Below are positions 46,984 through 57,716 of a DNA stretch of 64,000 nt, piece after piece. Source of the DNA: Mesorhabditis belari (taxonomy: Eukaryota > Nematoda > Chromadorea > Rhabditida > Rhabditidae). Position numbers and translations under genes: made by a program. Within the stretch, counting starts at the first letter, position 1, and each line of letters begins with the position of its first letter. The stretch covers positions 310,001-374,000 of the forward strand of contig CAUEEP010000898.1 in the NCBI GenBank assembly GCA_958450365.1, read 5' to 3'. The notes beneath the pieces were generated by a model. The model made no database searches. It saw only the letters and a list, made by a program, of their open reading frames with translations, and had not been told where the DNA came from.

Positions 46984-49900
46984 TTATAAGGTGCTGAAAG
47001 AGCGGGTGTGATCCACCAAATAGTCATCCAACATCCACGTGGTGGCTCGGATTCCCGAGAGATACGAGCCGTGCATCGTTTGAGGGAAAAAGCGGTGAGT
47101 TGCCTGAAATTGAAGTGGTTTCTTTGGTAATCTTCAGTAATTAATTAATTAGATCAGATCAGATCAGCAATTGTAAACATCAGAGCCAAAAAAAGGGCGA
47201 GCTCTCTTAACGGGAAAAGAAAAGAGGCGCCCAGGCGAGCAGGTGGCCGAGTGGTTAAGGCGTTAGACTGCTATGGAATGTGCGGGGATCTAATGGGCTC
47301 TGCCCGCGTGGGTTCGAATCCCATCCTGCTCGAATCTTTTTTAGATTTTTCACTAGGAAGCAATTGGCTAAAAAGTATTGACGCGTGCTTGAACGCGTGC
47401 TACTTCTCGAGCTTAGTTCCAAATCTCATGAGTAACATACGAAAATGTTGCTAAGAGTCTAGGGAATCTAAATATATGCATGAATTTTTGATACAATGAC
47501 TGTGAAAGATTTTATTGCAATTCTTATGCTTTTCAAAAAAGGCACTTTGTCCGAGGTCAATTCTAAGCTTCTCATACAAGTAGAATTTTTATTTATTCAG
47601 CTAACTTTTAAAATTTTGCTTCAAAATATTGCCCTAAATGTTTTAGTGCTGTAATAATTTAGAATTTTGCTCAAAGTAACGATTTTAAAAAAATTTTAAT
47701 GTTCTTTGTGGCTCTCATCTCTTAAAAAAAGCAATAAACAGGTGTCTAAAAGCCAGCTAAAAGTGATCTTATACACCCGGTTTTTAACTTTAAAAAATTG
47801 GTACCAAAATTTGAAGCACTTTTACTTTTGTGAGTTTGATCTTCTGAGCAAAATATTTTGCACTAAACTTTAAAAAAACGCACAGCGGGCAAAGTGCCTT
47901 TTTTGAAAAGCATAAGAATTGCAATAAAATCTTTCACAGTCATTGTATCAAAAATTCATGCATATATGTAGATTCCCTAGACTCTTAGCAACATTTTCGT
48001 ATGTTACTCATTAGATTTGGAACTAAGCTCGAGAAGTAGCACGCGTTCGAGCTCGAGATTTGGAACTAAGCTCGAGAAGTAGCCACCCTGTACCTCTCTT
48101 TAGCCTTTTAAGTCTACTAGGATGCAAAATCTAGATACACAATTACAGTTTTAAAGTCTCCAAAACTAACTCTGAAGTTAAATCGGTTTTCTTTTGATGC
48201 TTCTGTAAATTTGTATAAATTTGCATATTCTCATCCTCACCTCTCCAGCAAAATAGATTCTATCCGAAACGGGAGCGGCCATTGAGTCATAGTCTTCAGG
48301 CTTCGATCCAACAGCCATATACGAGTAGGACATCCCAATATCCTCGTCTTTTCCCCATCTCGACACCATTTGACCAACTGGCTTTGGGATGTGCTGGAAG
48401 AACAGTAATATAAAGAAGAAGAACAGTAATATAGAGTTTGTTTTAGATTAAAATTGTTTCACCAACCTTTCCGGGGAACAGCTTTCTGAGCGTTTCAATG
48501 AACATCTTGATGACTTGATCATCTGTTTTCTTGTCAAAGATTTCCAGAGATTTCCCGCAAACGTACGACATCAACACAAAACTTTTGGGCGATCCATCTT
48601 GCTGAAAACTTGATTTAGAATCTAGTCCATTCGGATTATTTTGCTAGTTTAATTATTTACAAAGATTTCTAACTGTTATTATCCAACACTTACTCTATTT
48701 GTAAAGTCGTAGATTGTGTGAAAGAGTCCTCGCTGCTCAACTGGACCAACATGAGCAAAATAGTCGACTGGTGGATTCTTCTGTTTCAGATCTTTCCAAA
48801 AACACCGTGGAAATGCAACAGCGATCTAAAATGGAATCTTAGTGTTTTAAACAACCTTTTCCTCACAAACCTTCTCAATTCGACCAGCTCCAAGCCGTTT
48901 AATTGCATCAGCTTTTCTTTTTGGCAATGGTGGCTCGAATTGGATGTTCCCCTTCTTTAGCATTGCCAATGGTACGGTTACCAAAACCTAAAAACATTTA
49001 AAGTAAAGGATTAAAATAAAGGATTAAACAATCGTGAAAATGATTTGTACGGGTAAAAACAATGTTCCAATTACTCTATCAAGGATTGTTACTCTAGAAT
49101 CACAACTCACTTTATCGGCTTCCAATTCAGTGCCGTCATTTAGACTCACACGGACTCCACGATGAATCAGCTTTACCTTATGCACCTGAAAGTTCACGAT
49201 TTACTTTAACTTTAAGTTTTGTTCTTACCTTCTTGTTCAACAGAATTGTTGTATCTTCAGCAATTGCTTCGACAACTTTTTGGGCTCCATCAACAAGAAG
49301 TGAATGTCGGCCATCGAATTGACCGATTGCCTCGTTTTGGTCCCAATAAGAAGCGGAGACCTAGAAATATACTTTCAAACTGTCCCCCTAAGCTCTGTTG
49401 AAGTTGAATATCTTCTAATTTTGTGGAAAAATTCAAACAAATGGGGCAGCTATGAAAGCTATGAAGCCTCGCCCCTTTTTCTTAGATTTTTCGTAGCTGC
49501 CCCTTTTGTTTCAAATTTCCCACGAAACTAGAAGATATTCAGTTGAGTGGGCAAGGGGGACACTTTGAAAATATACCGAGAAACGGTCAATTTAACCCAC
49601 TATGCTTAAAAGCATCTCAGCCTCTTCAACCATAAGATTCATATGAAAATCTTTCACAAACCTTTTCCAGTGGTGCTCCACAAGCGTATTCACTGTTCGC
49701 AATATGCCAATAGAAGATTCTTTTCTCTAAAGGATTCATCTGAACGAGCGCTTTCTCATCCAAGAATTCCCGTTGAGATTCCATCAGATCTAAAAAAGAA
49801 TGTTAAATCTAAAAGTTTTATCAATCCCATCAATTCAATTTCATTTTTGTCTGTCTGTAATTATAGTGTCAAATCAAAAACCGTTGAATTTATTCATATC

Positions 49901-52900
49901 ACAATTTTCTCTAAAATAAAATGGAAAAATGAGACCCATAACAGTAAAGAAATGAGAAAGGATATTTAAAAAAACAACCAAATATCTATAATTTTCAAAC
50001 TCTAAAAACAATCATGATCTAAAAGTTTATGCGAAGGCAATTCCTTCAAATTTATGAGCTTCAGGAAGAGGTTGATCTTCTAAAAGAATTTTCCCTGAAA
50101 TATCGAACACACAAGCATAAGAAGCCACCGGAATTCCGTCTTTCTCAGCACTCTAAATAAGTTTATTGGTTAGATTATTTATCGAGAAATTGAGCTACTT
50201 TAAATTCTTCATAGCAAACTTTACCCTCAACGCGAGAATCACGTTGTCATTGGTGCCAGGCACAAATTGGAAAGCAGAAAAGCCTCGTCTTGAGTCCTCC
50301 AATTTTCCAATGGTCACAACATCAAAATGAGAGAAGTCTTCAGAGGCAATCACCATTTGATTCGTTCCTCGTACCTCATCGTCTTCTTCGGTGTACACCT
50401 AGAATGATTTGTTGATAAGTAGTCTAATTATCATATCGGATTATCGTTTATCGTAAGTATTTATGTCAGCAATTAGCAAAATTTATGCCTTCATGCCGAG
50501 AAAATTCCTGCTCAATTACTTTTCCTTTTTGTCTAAAAAACTATTAAGGTACATGTAATTTTTTCTAGAAGTTGTACTCCACTTTTTTGGTTTACTTGCT
50601 GATTTGTGCGCCGCTTAAGTGTTAGATAGATTTACGCGATTATATTAGGTTGAGAAAAGTCTTTTTCATTTTTTTCGTACTTCCGTTAAAAAGTAACAAA
50701 TGCACCAATTGAACAACGGTTTATTGCATTCGAAAGGCCAATTATTTTTCTGCAAAATGACATTAAAACGAGTTTAAAATGTCTTATGTCTAGATTTTTT
50801 TGAGAGCCTGAAGTCGGGTAGTCAAAAAAGGCGACGGCTCGATGATGCATTTTAGACGCTTTAGCTAAGGAAACCAATCTTGATGTTAATAAATAAAAGA
50901 TAGAGCACAGAAAGTTAGATATTTTTTCAGATTTTCAGAGAAATTGATTCAGCCAATTTCTTTATAGAGGTTTTTATAGATTTTTATGAAAAACCCGTTT
51001 TCACTCTCGAATTTGCTTGAAAGTGAACCCAAATTGACTTAAAAAGATGGGAAATTGAACAATAAACACTTTTCATTTAGAGCAAACCATAGGTTAATTG
51101 ATGACTTTGTTATTTTTCAAAAGAAGTACGAAAAAAATGAAAAAGACTTTTGCATCAACCTAATATGATGGCTTTTAACAGCTTGTGGGAGGTCTTTTTA
51201 ATCTTTTTTCGGTTTATTTTTATAACCTATATGACGCTGAAACAGCACAGGCAAAAATCAGCAAGTAAACCAAAAAATTGGAGCAAAATTTCTAGAAAAA
51301 ATTACACATATGTACACCATACTAGGGAAAGGCGCCAGGTCAAGGCGGCTCTTTTGATGCGCACCCAGTGTATTTGATAGCGCTTTGAATGGGAATTCTG
51401 AATTAGCTTTTAGTTTTTTCAATGGAGCTCTGCATTGCAAGATATCTGGCATCAAAGTTTAGGTCGGCTTTTCGGGGCTGTTATAGGTCGTATTATTCGC
51501 GGATCGTAAGTACAGTAGTAGCGCAGTGGATTGTGCGAGCGCTCAAAAGCTTTTTGTGCTCACTCGCTCACAAGGGTCGAATCCCCTCTTTTTTGTTTTT
51601 AGTTAAGTGATCAAAAATATTTCAAGGCGTTGTTGGAGCGCGAACGTGAGGAGCAAAAAAAAAGTTGGAACGCAGGGTTCTCTATTTCTCGGCATGAAAC
51701 ATGAATTTTACTAGTTGCCATTTGTGCCCAAGCTAGCTAAGAAAGCTCACCTCTTTGGATGCTCTTCTCGGCAAGAAGAACCACTTGTTGTGAATGGCAC
51801 TCCATTGCACAGCCTCGTGTATCATGTACCCGGGGTATTCAATTCCAACGGCTCGTCTGACTTTCACGAAAACATCTTTCCAATTGACATGTTCGACGGC
51901 TCCTCTTCTGTCCACAATCTTCACCCACATTGGATTGTCGTTCACATATTCACCCGATGTTGTTGTCCACTCTTTACCAAGTCCGCCCACGTAGAGTTTT
52001 TGATCCTGAATTGAAAATCTTGAGTTAATATGGGTAAAGTAGTCTGTAATTTGTTATCCTAATAGTTTTATTACTCACCTTAACGGTAAGCCATTCTCCT
52101 TTCAGCGTTTTTGCCGTGTTTCCAGGACCATCATTTAATAACACCCATGGATGAACCTGAAATGAATCATTTATATTGTTATCACTATTGTTATCAGTCG
52201 TCGGTTAATCTTTTAGTTATTTAAAACTGTTTACCTGATCTTTATTTAGATGATAGAGAATTCCTGTTCGATCATCAACAGTCACCAACTTTCCATCGAA
52301 TACAGCCAAATCAGACAGCTCCATCGCTCTTCCACCACTTGCCAATTGGGATGCAATCGGGAAATGAGTGGTTTCCCATTTGATTTCGGCCTTATTTTCC
52401 TTTTCGTTGAATCTGAAATCAAACTCAGTTTTGATTATAAAGTAACATTTGAATTCTAGAAATTTATCAAACTTCTTGTAAGGTTTGTAACAAAAGCTTA
52501 CTTGAGTGTGCCTCGTCGACCATTGCTGTGCCACTTCTTGCCGCTTGCATCCTTGCTTTCCGTGTCCAAATCCGTGACCACCACTGAATAGGTTAAGTTA
52601 AAATCAATTCTGTACTCTTTATTAGTGTTTTGCGAAGTTTAATTTCGATTTTTGCACTCACCCAATCCAAATTCGGTCCAACCATTGCCCAAATCCTTCT
52701 GCGTGATCAATTGTGTTTCATCATAAGCCGGATCTATTCGATGATCGACCGATCCTTTGAAACATCCACATGTCAGCAAGTAGTAGGTGACAATTGCTGT
52801 GATCACTGCGGTCAGCGCTAGGTCACATCCAGTTAAACTGTGACACCTGAAAAATAAGACTTGTTACAAAATTATTCATGTTGTGATTTAAATCTATATT

Positions 52901-55900
52901 TTGAAAAATAGAATAACAAAATTGTAAAACCAACCTTGAGAACATACATCCACCACCGTTTCTTTTCTCCTTTTCTTCCGTTTCCGATGTCATTTCCTAA
53001 AATAGTTGATAGCAATGTAATTGTTAAAAAGCAAAGCAATATGGAAAAACAAATTAAAAACAATATTCACAATCAATTTAGAAAGCGCCTTTGACTTGAG
53101 ATTTATAAATGAGACTCTTCATTTCAAGGAATGATAAGAGCACAAAGTCACAAATCATAAAGCCACGAACTACGAGAAATTATGAAACTGATTTGATCGT
53201 AAAAATGGAAACACTAATGATGCAACTTTTGAACGATGATCGACCATGTTAGAAACCAAACTTTGCGTCATTAATTGCTGCAATGAAACTATTGGTTGAC
53301 TAGAAATCCTGTCAAAACTTTTGTTTTACGGAAAGTTAATACTTTCTGCTGCCTTAAAAATTCTAAATCCAAGCAATAGTTAAAATTTTGAGAAAATTAC
53401 GGAAGTTGGGAAAAAAACTGGGCGCTGTTTGAACAAGTTCATAGTTTGTAGGGAAAGGAGAGGAATTAGAGTCGAAAAGAGAGCAAAAGAAAAACCAATG
53501 GCACAGAAAATCCAAGCACGAGGTCACTAATCAGAACAGCACAAATTGAGAGAAAATTGCGAAATCTTTAGAATTGGTTGAGTCTTGAATAATGCAATGA
53601 TAAGTGACTCAAATTTTGTGTGTACTCTGTACCTTTCTGTAAATACCGTTTGTGTAAAATACCTAGCAGCGAGTGGTCCTTCTTGTTGAGATTTCTCCAT
53701 TGACAGATTCCATCGTAGGCGGTGTTGTACATAACACTCGCTAGCTCATCAGTCTGAAAGTTTAGATATAAAATGAAATTTAGATTTATTTTTTTGATTA
53801 GCATAGTGTTTTTGGCTTGCTATTAGGTTGGTGAAAAAGTCTTTTTGTTCCTTTTCGTACTTCCGTTGAAAAATAACAAGTTCATCGATTAATTTATGGT
53901 TTACCCAAAGTGTTTCTTGTTCCATTTCCATCTTTTTAAGTCAATTTCGGTTAACTTTCAAGCAAATTCGAGGGGGAAAACGTGTTTTTCCTCTATAAAA
54001 ACCTCTACAAAGAAATTGACTGAATGAATTTCTCTAAAAATTTGGCTATATACCTAACTTTCGGTACTCTATCATTTATCTATTGACACCAAGATAGGTT
54101 TCTTTAGCCAAAGTGAGTCTAAACCGCATCATCCGCATCATCGAGCAATTATTTTTCTGCAAAATAACATTAAAACGAGTTTAAAATGACTCATGTCTGG
54201 ATCTTTTTGAGAGCCTGTAGTCGGGTAGTACAGCTCGATGATGCGGTTTAGACACTTTAGCTAAGAAAACCTATCTCGGTGTCAATAGATAAAAGATCTA
54301 TAAGCACAAAAAGCTAGGTATATATTCAAATTTTCAGAGAAATTGATTCAGCCAATTTCTTCGTAGAAGCTTTTAAAGATTTTTATGAAAAACACGTTTT
54401 CACTCTCGAATTTGCTTGAAAGTGAACCGAAATTGACTTAAAAAGATGGGGAATTGAAGAGCAAACTCTTTTTATTCAAAGCAAATCATAGGTTAATTGT
54501 TATTTTTCAACGAAAGTACGAAAAGACTTATTCACCAACCTAATATTTGCGAGATGTATAGTTAATTTTTGAGATCTTCTTGTGACAAGCCATTCCCACC
54601 TTGACATCAATCGGTTTTCCGGATGTTGAATCAATCGTTGGACATTCATCTTTTAGCACTCGATGCCGGAAACCTTTCTAAATCAAAACTTAATCAGAAA
54701 CTCTAAATTTTCCTTTACCTGCATACAGACGAGGACTATGGGGCTGTTCACGACTCCGGTCACGATTTGAGCGCCACGACCAACCGTCGAACCAAGATTG
54801 TATGCATCCTAGAATGTTTTGTCATTAGCATTTGATAGATTTTGTTGTTTAGAAGAACTTACATTCATTCTACCACCGATTCGATTCTTCGCCTCAACCA
54901 CAGTCACTTGAACACCAAAAGAACGCAGTTGACGAGCTGCGGTGAGACCACTCAAGCCAGCACCGATAATCACCACAGAGAGAGGTCGCTATAACAGCAT
55001 CAGAAATTAGACTTGTTCATTTTGTTCCGTTTAGAAACTCACATTCAATCGTGTCTCTGGATTTCTTTGTATGGGAAGCACTCCGGTATTAATCGCTCCG
55101 TGAATATTCAAAAAGTCGTAGACAAGTCTCAACAATCTTGAATACCAAATTCTCGACAATCCATGACAGATCAAATGTTTCTCGCATTCAGCAAAAGTGA
55201 GGTATTTCTGGAAAAGTATTTGAAATTTTTCTTCTCTCAACTTACAAATGGGTTTAGAGTCCACAAAGAGACTATCAAGTTGCGAACGGCCACGTAGTAG
55301 AAAGGCTCTTTGATGAAAGCGGGGAACTAAACCAATTGATGATACGATTGTTTTATGGTATTTTTACTTTCTGTTTCTCATCGTAGTCCATTTCACCAGC
55401 TCGGAAAGTCAAAGCAACTGGATCGGAATGAGGAATGTGGAATGGTCGAGCCCAATCACCCAGCTTTTCTGAAATAAAAGGTTATTTGATACGCGCTATT
55501 TGATAGGTTATTTAATATCTCGGTGTTGGGCTGTTCAATTGAAATATTCTTGGTATCATTAGATGCGCCAAGTCTTTCTCTGTCGATTGGTATAAAAACT
55601 ATTTAAATTGAACAGCCCGACACCAAGATATTTGAGCTCAAAGTTTGACTGTCAATGGCAAGGGGGGGGGGGCGGGTGCGTTTTAAATGTCGAAAGAAAG
55701 AAAGAAAATGCCTTGAAAATCATTTATGAGTTAAGAACTATTGTTAGCTCTAGCTTTATTGCAACTTACCCAAATTTGTTTCGGTTTTGAATCGGCTTTG
55801 TGCAGGACTCATTCCGACCAAGTCGTAATAGTAATTTTGGCGATCGATGAATGGAGTAGCTGGGGAATTAATCAATAATGGAGGAGTGTTTGAGTGTTCC

Positions 55901-57716
55901 ATCCATCCCATTTGCCAAGCTGAGCCGACTTTCTATAAAGTTCTTTGTATTGTCAGTATTGACTTTGCCATATGGTCATTGCTAAATGGTCACCTGATCA
56001 ATATCATCCTTGCAAGAGCTTCTGTTCGTCAGCGATCCACAAGTGAATGAGTGAATATCTTCTGGTGTAAGTGGATTTCTCTCCAATTCCATGATTGGCA
56101 CCTGGAAATGGGCTAATGTAAGTGAATCCAACCGCAAGTACTAACAATAAACTGCTTTACTAACTTTTTCACACAATTGAACAAAGACTTAATCAATATT
56201 TTACCTCACGAAACTTCTGGCACTCGCGACAGCGTAACCAGAAGGGAAGAAGGCGGTCCTGTAAATTCAGTTGCATTTTCTATTACTTTACAATTTTTTG
56301 CAACCTTAATCGTTACTAAATCACTTGCTCACCTGTACATAGGCTTTAGCAGACGGGTTCTTCTTCGAATGAAACGAAAAATCCTCTTTCCAGGACACAA
56401 ACGCGGCTTCCATCTTTCTGAAATTGAATCAAAGATTAGCATTTATAAATTCATCTCTACCCCAACGAGAGCTCAAATTGGCATGTCTTGCAGAAGTGTT
56501 CATCTTTATTCAATTGTGTGAATCGTCCCTCATCCATGCCTTGTTGGATACATTTTGAAGCCACTTGAATGGCGCAAACGAATTGACGGGTTTCAGCCTG
56601 AAAAATTTGAATTGTTTTAAAATCGTAAAAAGCCTAACCTTTCTTTTCCTGGTTTTAATGCTGAACGGCTGGAAGACTTTTGATGTGCTCGGCTTTTCAC
56701 AAAGTCGACCATAACCCGTGCACTCACTTGGATCCGATTCATAGGTGTCTGGTGGTTCTCTCTACATCAATAAAATTATCCAGAACTATTATATTCTTTA
56801 CCTTCACTGTAATCTCCACTTTTTGTTGAGGCTCCTTCTTTTGGAAATGGTTTCCATTCACTTTTCCATTCAACTTCAACTTCCCATTGAGTTTTCCATT
56901 TAAGAATCTGGCAAGAGGCTTGTCTGAAATAGCTCAAATCAATTCATTCCAAAGCTAACAAACCATCATCTGAAGAGAAATCATAGATATGATTGCCATT
57001 CGTTTGAGAATGATGGTGTCCATTTGCATGCCCATTTGTGTGTCCATTCATATGACCATTACTTGTGCTACCATTGCTCGATAATGGACTGTGATGACCA
57101 TTCAACAATGAGAAACCTTTTGGAGTGTAAGGAACACGATCTCTGAAAATGACTAGAAAGTTAAGGATGAAGGTTTAATGGCAAAAACGACCAGCTTTAA
57201 TGGCAAAAAAAACGAGCCAGCTTTTGAGAATAACATTTTCTACGTTCAATCTTTTATTCTTACAATAATTTTTACGCAATCTCACCTTATATCTTCATCT
57301 TTGTCTTCCGGGGTTAACTCCATTCTCACCAAAGCCGCCAGTTCATCAAGTCTAAAAATGCGACTGTTTCATAGCTGATAAGAGCTTTCCCGCATAGAAT
57401 TATGCCAAATTAGGAAATAATATGTATTATTGAGAAAAATTTCTTTTAAAACCAGAATGAAATTACTTGAACTAGATAGTTAGTCAATAATCCAAACCAA
57501 TCTTTTGGTGGTGCTTAAAAAGAGGTCTATTCTTCTCTTTTTCGGCCGCGAATGAATGGAAATACCACTGGGGCCGACTACGGTAGGGTTCCCATCGATT
57601 TTCAAATTAATTAAGCAAAGATTTTGATTAGATCTTTACACAAGTACTAATCTCGGTTTGACAATAACATTTTCAAATACTCACTTTGCTGCTTTTCGGG
57701 CCGGAGGTCGTTTCAT
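46984..57716 (-). CDS. amx-1: LSD2/KDM1B-like flavin amine oxidase (histone demethylase)
   Basis: About 20 exons. The start at 57716 ([20 protein letters not shown]) is phase-supported; then a low-complexity Asn/Gly/His segment ([17 protein letters not shown]). A CW-type zinc finger follows: [17 protein letters not shown]...[12 protein letters not shown], with [12 protein letters not shown] after it as in KDM1[18 protein letters not shown]...[18 protein letters not shown]-binding Rossmann: [49 protein letters not shown]. Catalytic domain: [52 protein letters not shown] and [18 protein letters not shown]; stop at 46984. Domain order (CW before SWIRM, no tower insertion seen) marks the LSD2 branch, expected to remove methyl groups from H3K4. 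An entire apyrase gene lies in the intron 49800-53662. Confidence 0.92.
47237..47332 (+). tRNA. tRNA-Ser(GCU) with a 14-nt intron
   Basis: Acceptor stem GAGCAGG pairs with CCTGCTC. Box A TGGCCGAGTGG and box B GGTTCGAATCCC are intact. Anticodon stem TTAGA/TCTAA, loop CTGCTA-A with anticodon GCT. The 14 nt TGGAATGTGCGGGG between positions 37 and 38 is a canonical tRNA intron site. The long variable arm TGGGCTCTGCCCGCG is typical for serine. It lies antisense in the last intron of the demethylase. Confidence 0.93.
47391..48090. mobile_element. Large fold-back element beside the tRNA
   Basis: Arms of about 170 bp pair: GAACGCGTGCTACTTCTCGA, then TTAGTTCCAAATCT and TGCAATTCTTATGCTTTTCA, with complements at 47880-48055. 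The right end continues with a second copy of GGAACTAAGCTCGAGAAGTA and then the complement of TACAGGGTGGC, a Tc1-like tip. The left arm lacks that tip. Confidence 0.88.
49365..49580. mobile_element. Fold-back MITE in demethylase intron
   Basis: AATATACTTTCAAACTGTCC and the complement of TATTTTCAAAGTGTCCCCCT form the ends; inner ATCTTCTA...TAGAAGAT and GGGGCAGCTA pairs follow. Confidence 0.8.
50027..52993 (-). CDS. apy-1: Apyrase (calcium-activated nucleotidase, CANT1/apy-1-like)
   Basis: Start at 52993 ([20 protein letters not shown]), then a signal anchor [18 protein letters not shown], so a type II Golgi/ER membrane protein. Family blocks in order: [29 protein letters not shown] followed by [101 protein letters not shown], and KFEGIAFA before the stop at 50027. 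These match human CANT1 (VDDRTG, LPRRAS, GFSSFKFIPNT, KYEGIEFI). The enzyme hydrolyses UDP/GDP in the secretory lumen and so supports glycosylation. The whole gene sits within one intron of the demethylase on the same strand. An intron carries the MITE 50645-51163. Confidence 0.92.
50645..51163. mobile_element. TTAGGTTG-ended MITE in apyrase intron
   Basis: Left end TTAGGTTGAGAAAAGTCTTT, right end its near complement, TA flanks. The right half aligns with 17009-17239 and 54320-54543; the left half shares GCAAAATGACATTAAAACGA with 53823-54543. Confidence 0.85.
53823..54543. mobile_element. Full-length TTAGGTTGG fold-back MITE (721 bp)
   Basis: TA-flanked termini TTAGGTTGGTGAAAAAGTCT and complement, outer arms to CTTTTTAAGTC, and an inner inverted pair around TCTAAACCGCATCAT / GATGATGCGGTTTAGA. 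The most complete copy of the family also seen at 17009 and 50645. No transposase. Confidence 0.88.
55518..55632. repeat. Short fold-back element in demethylase intron
   Basis: AATATCTCGGTGTTGGGCTG then TTCAATT pairs with AATTGAACAGCCCGACACCA then AGATATT across about 60 bp. A run of G and GGCGGG at 55662-55675 lies beside it. Confidence 0.75.

Noticed and set aside
51508..51592. tRNA-like sequence with GTAGCGCAGTGG and GGGTCGAATCCC
   Set aside because: Box B lacks one T, and no acceptor or anticodon stem could be paired; at best a tRNA-derived relic.
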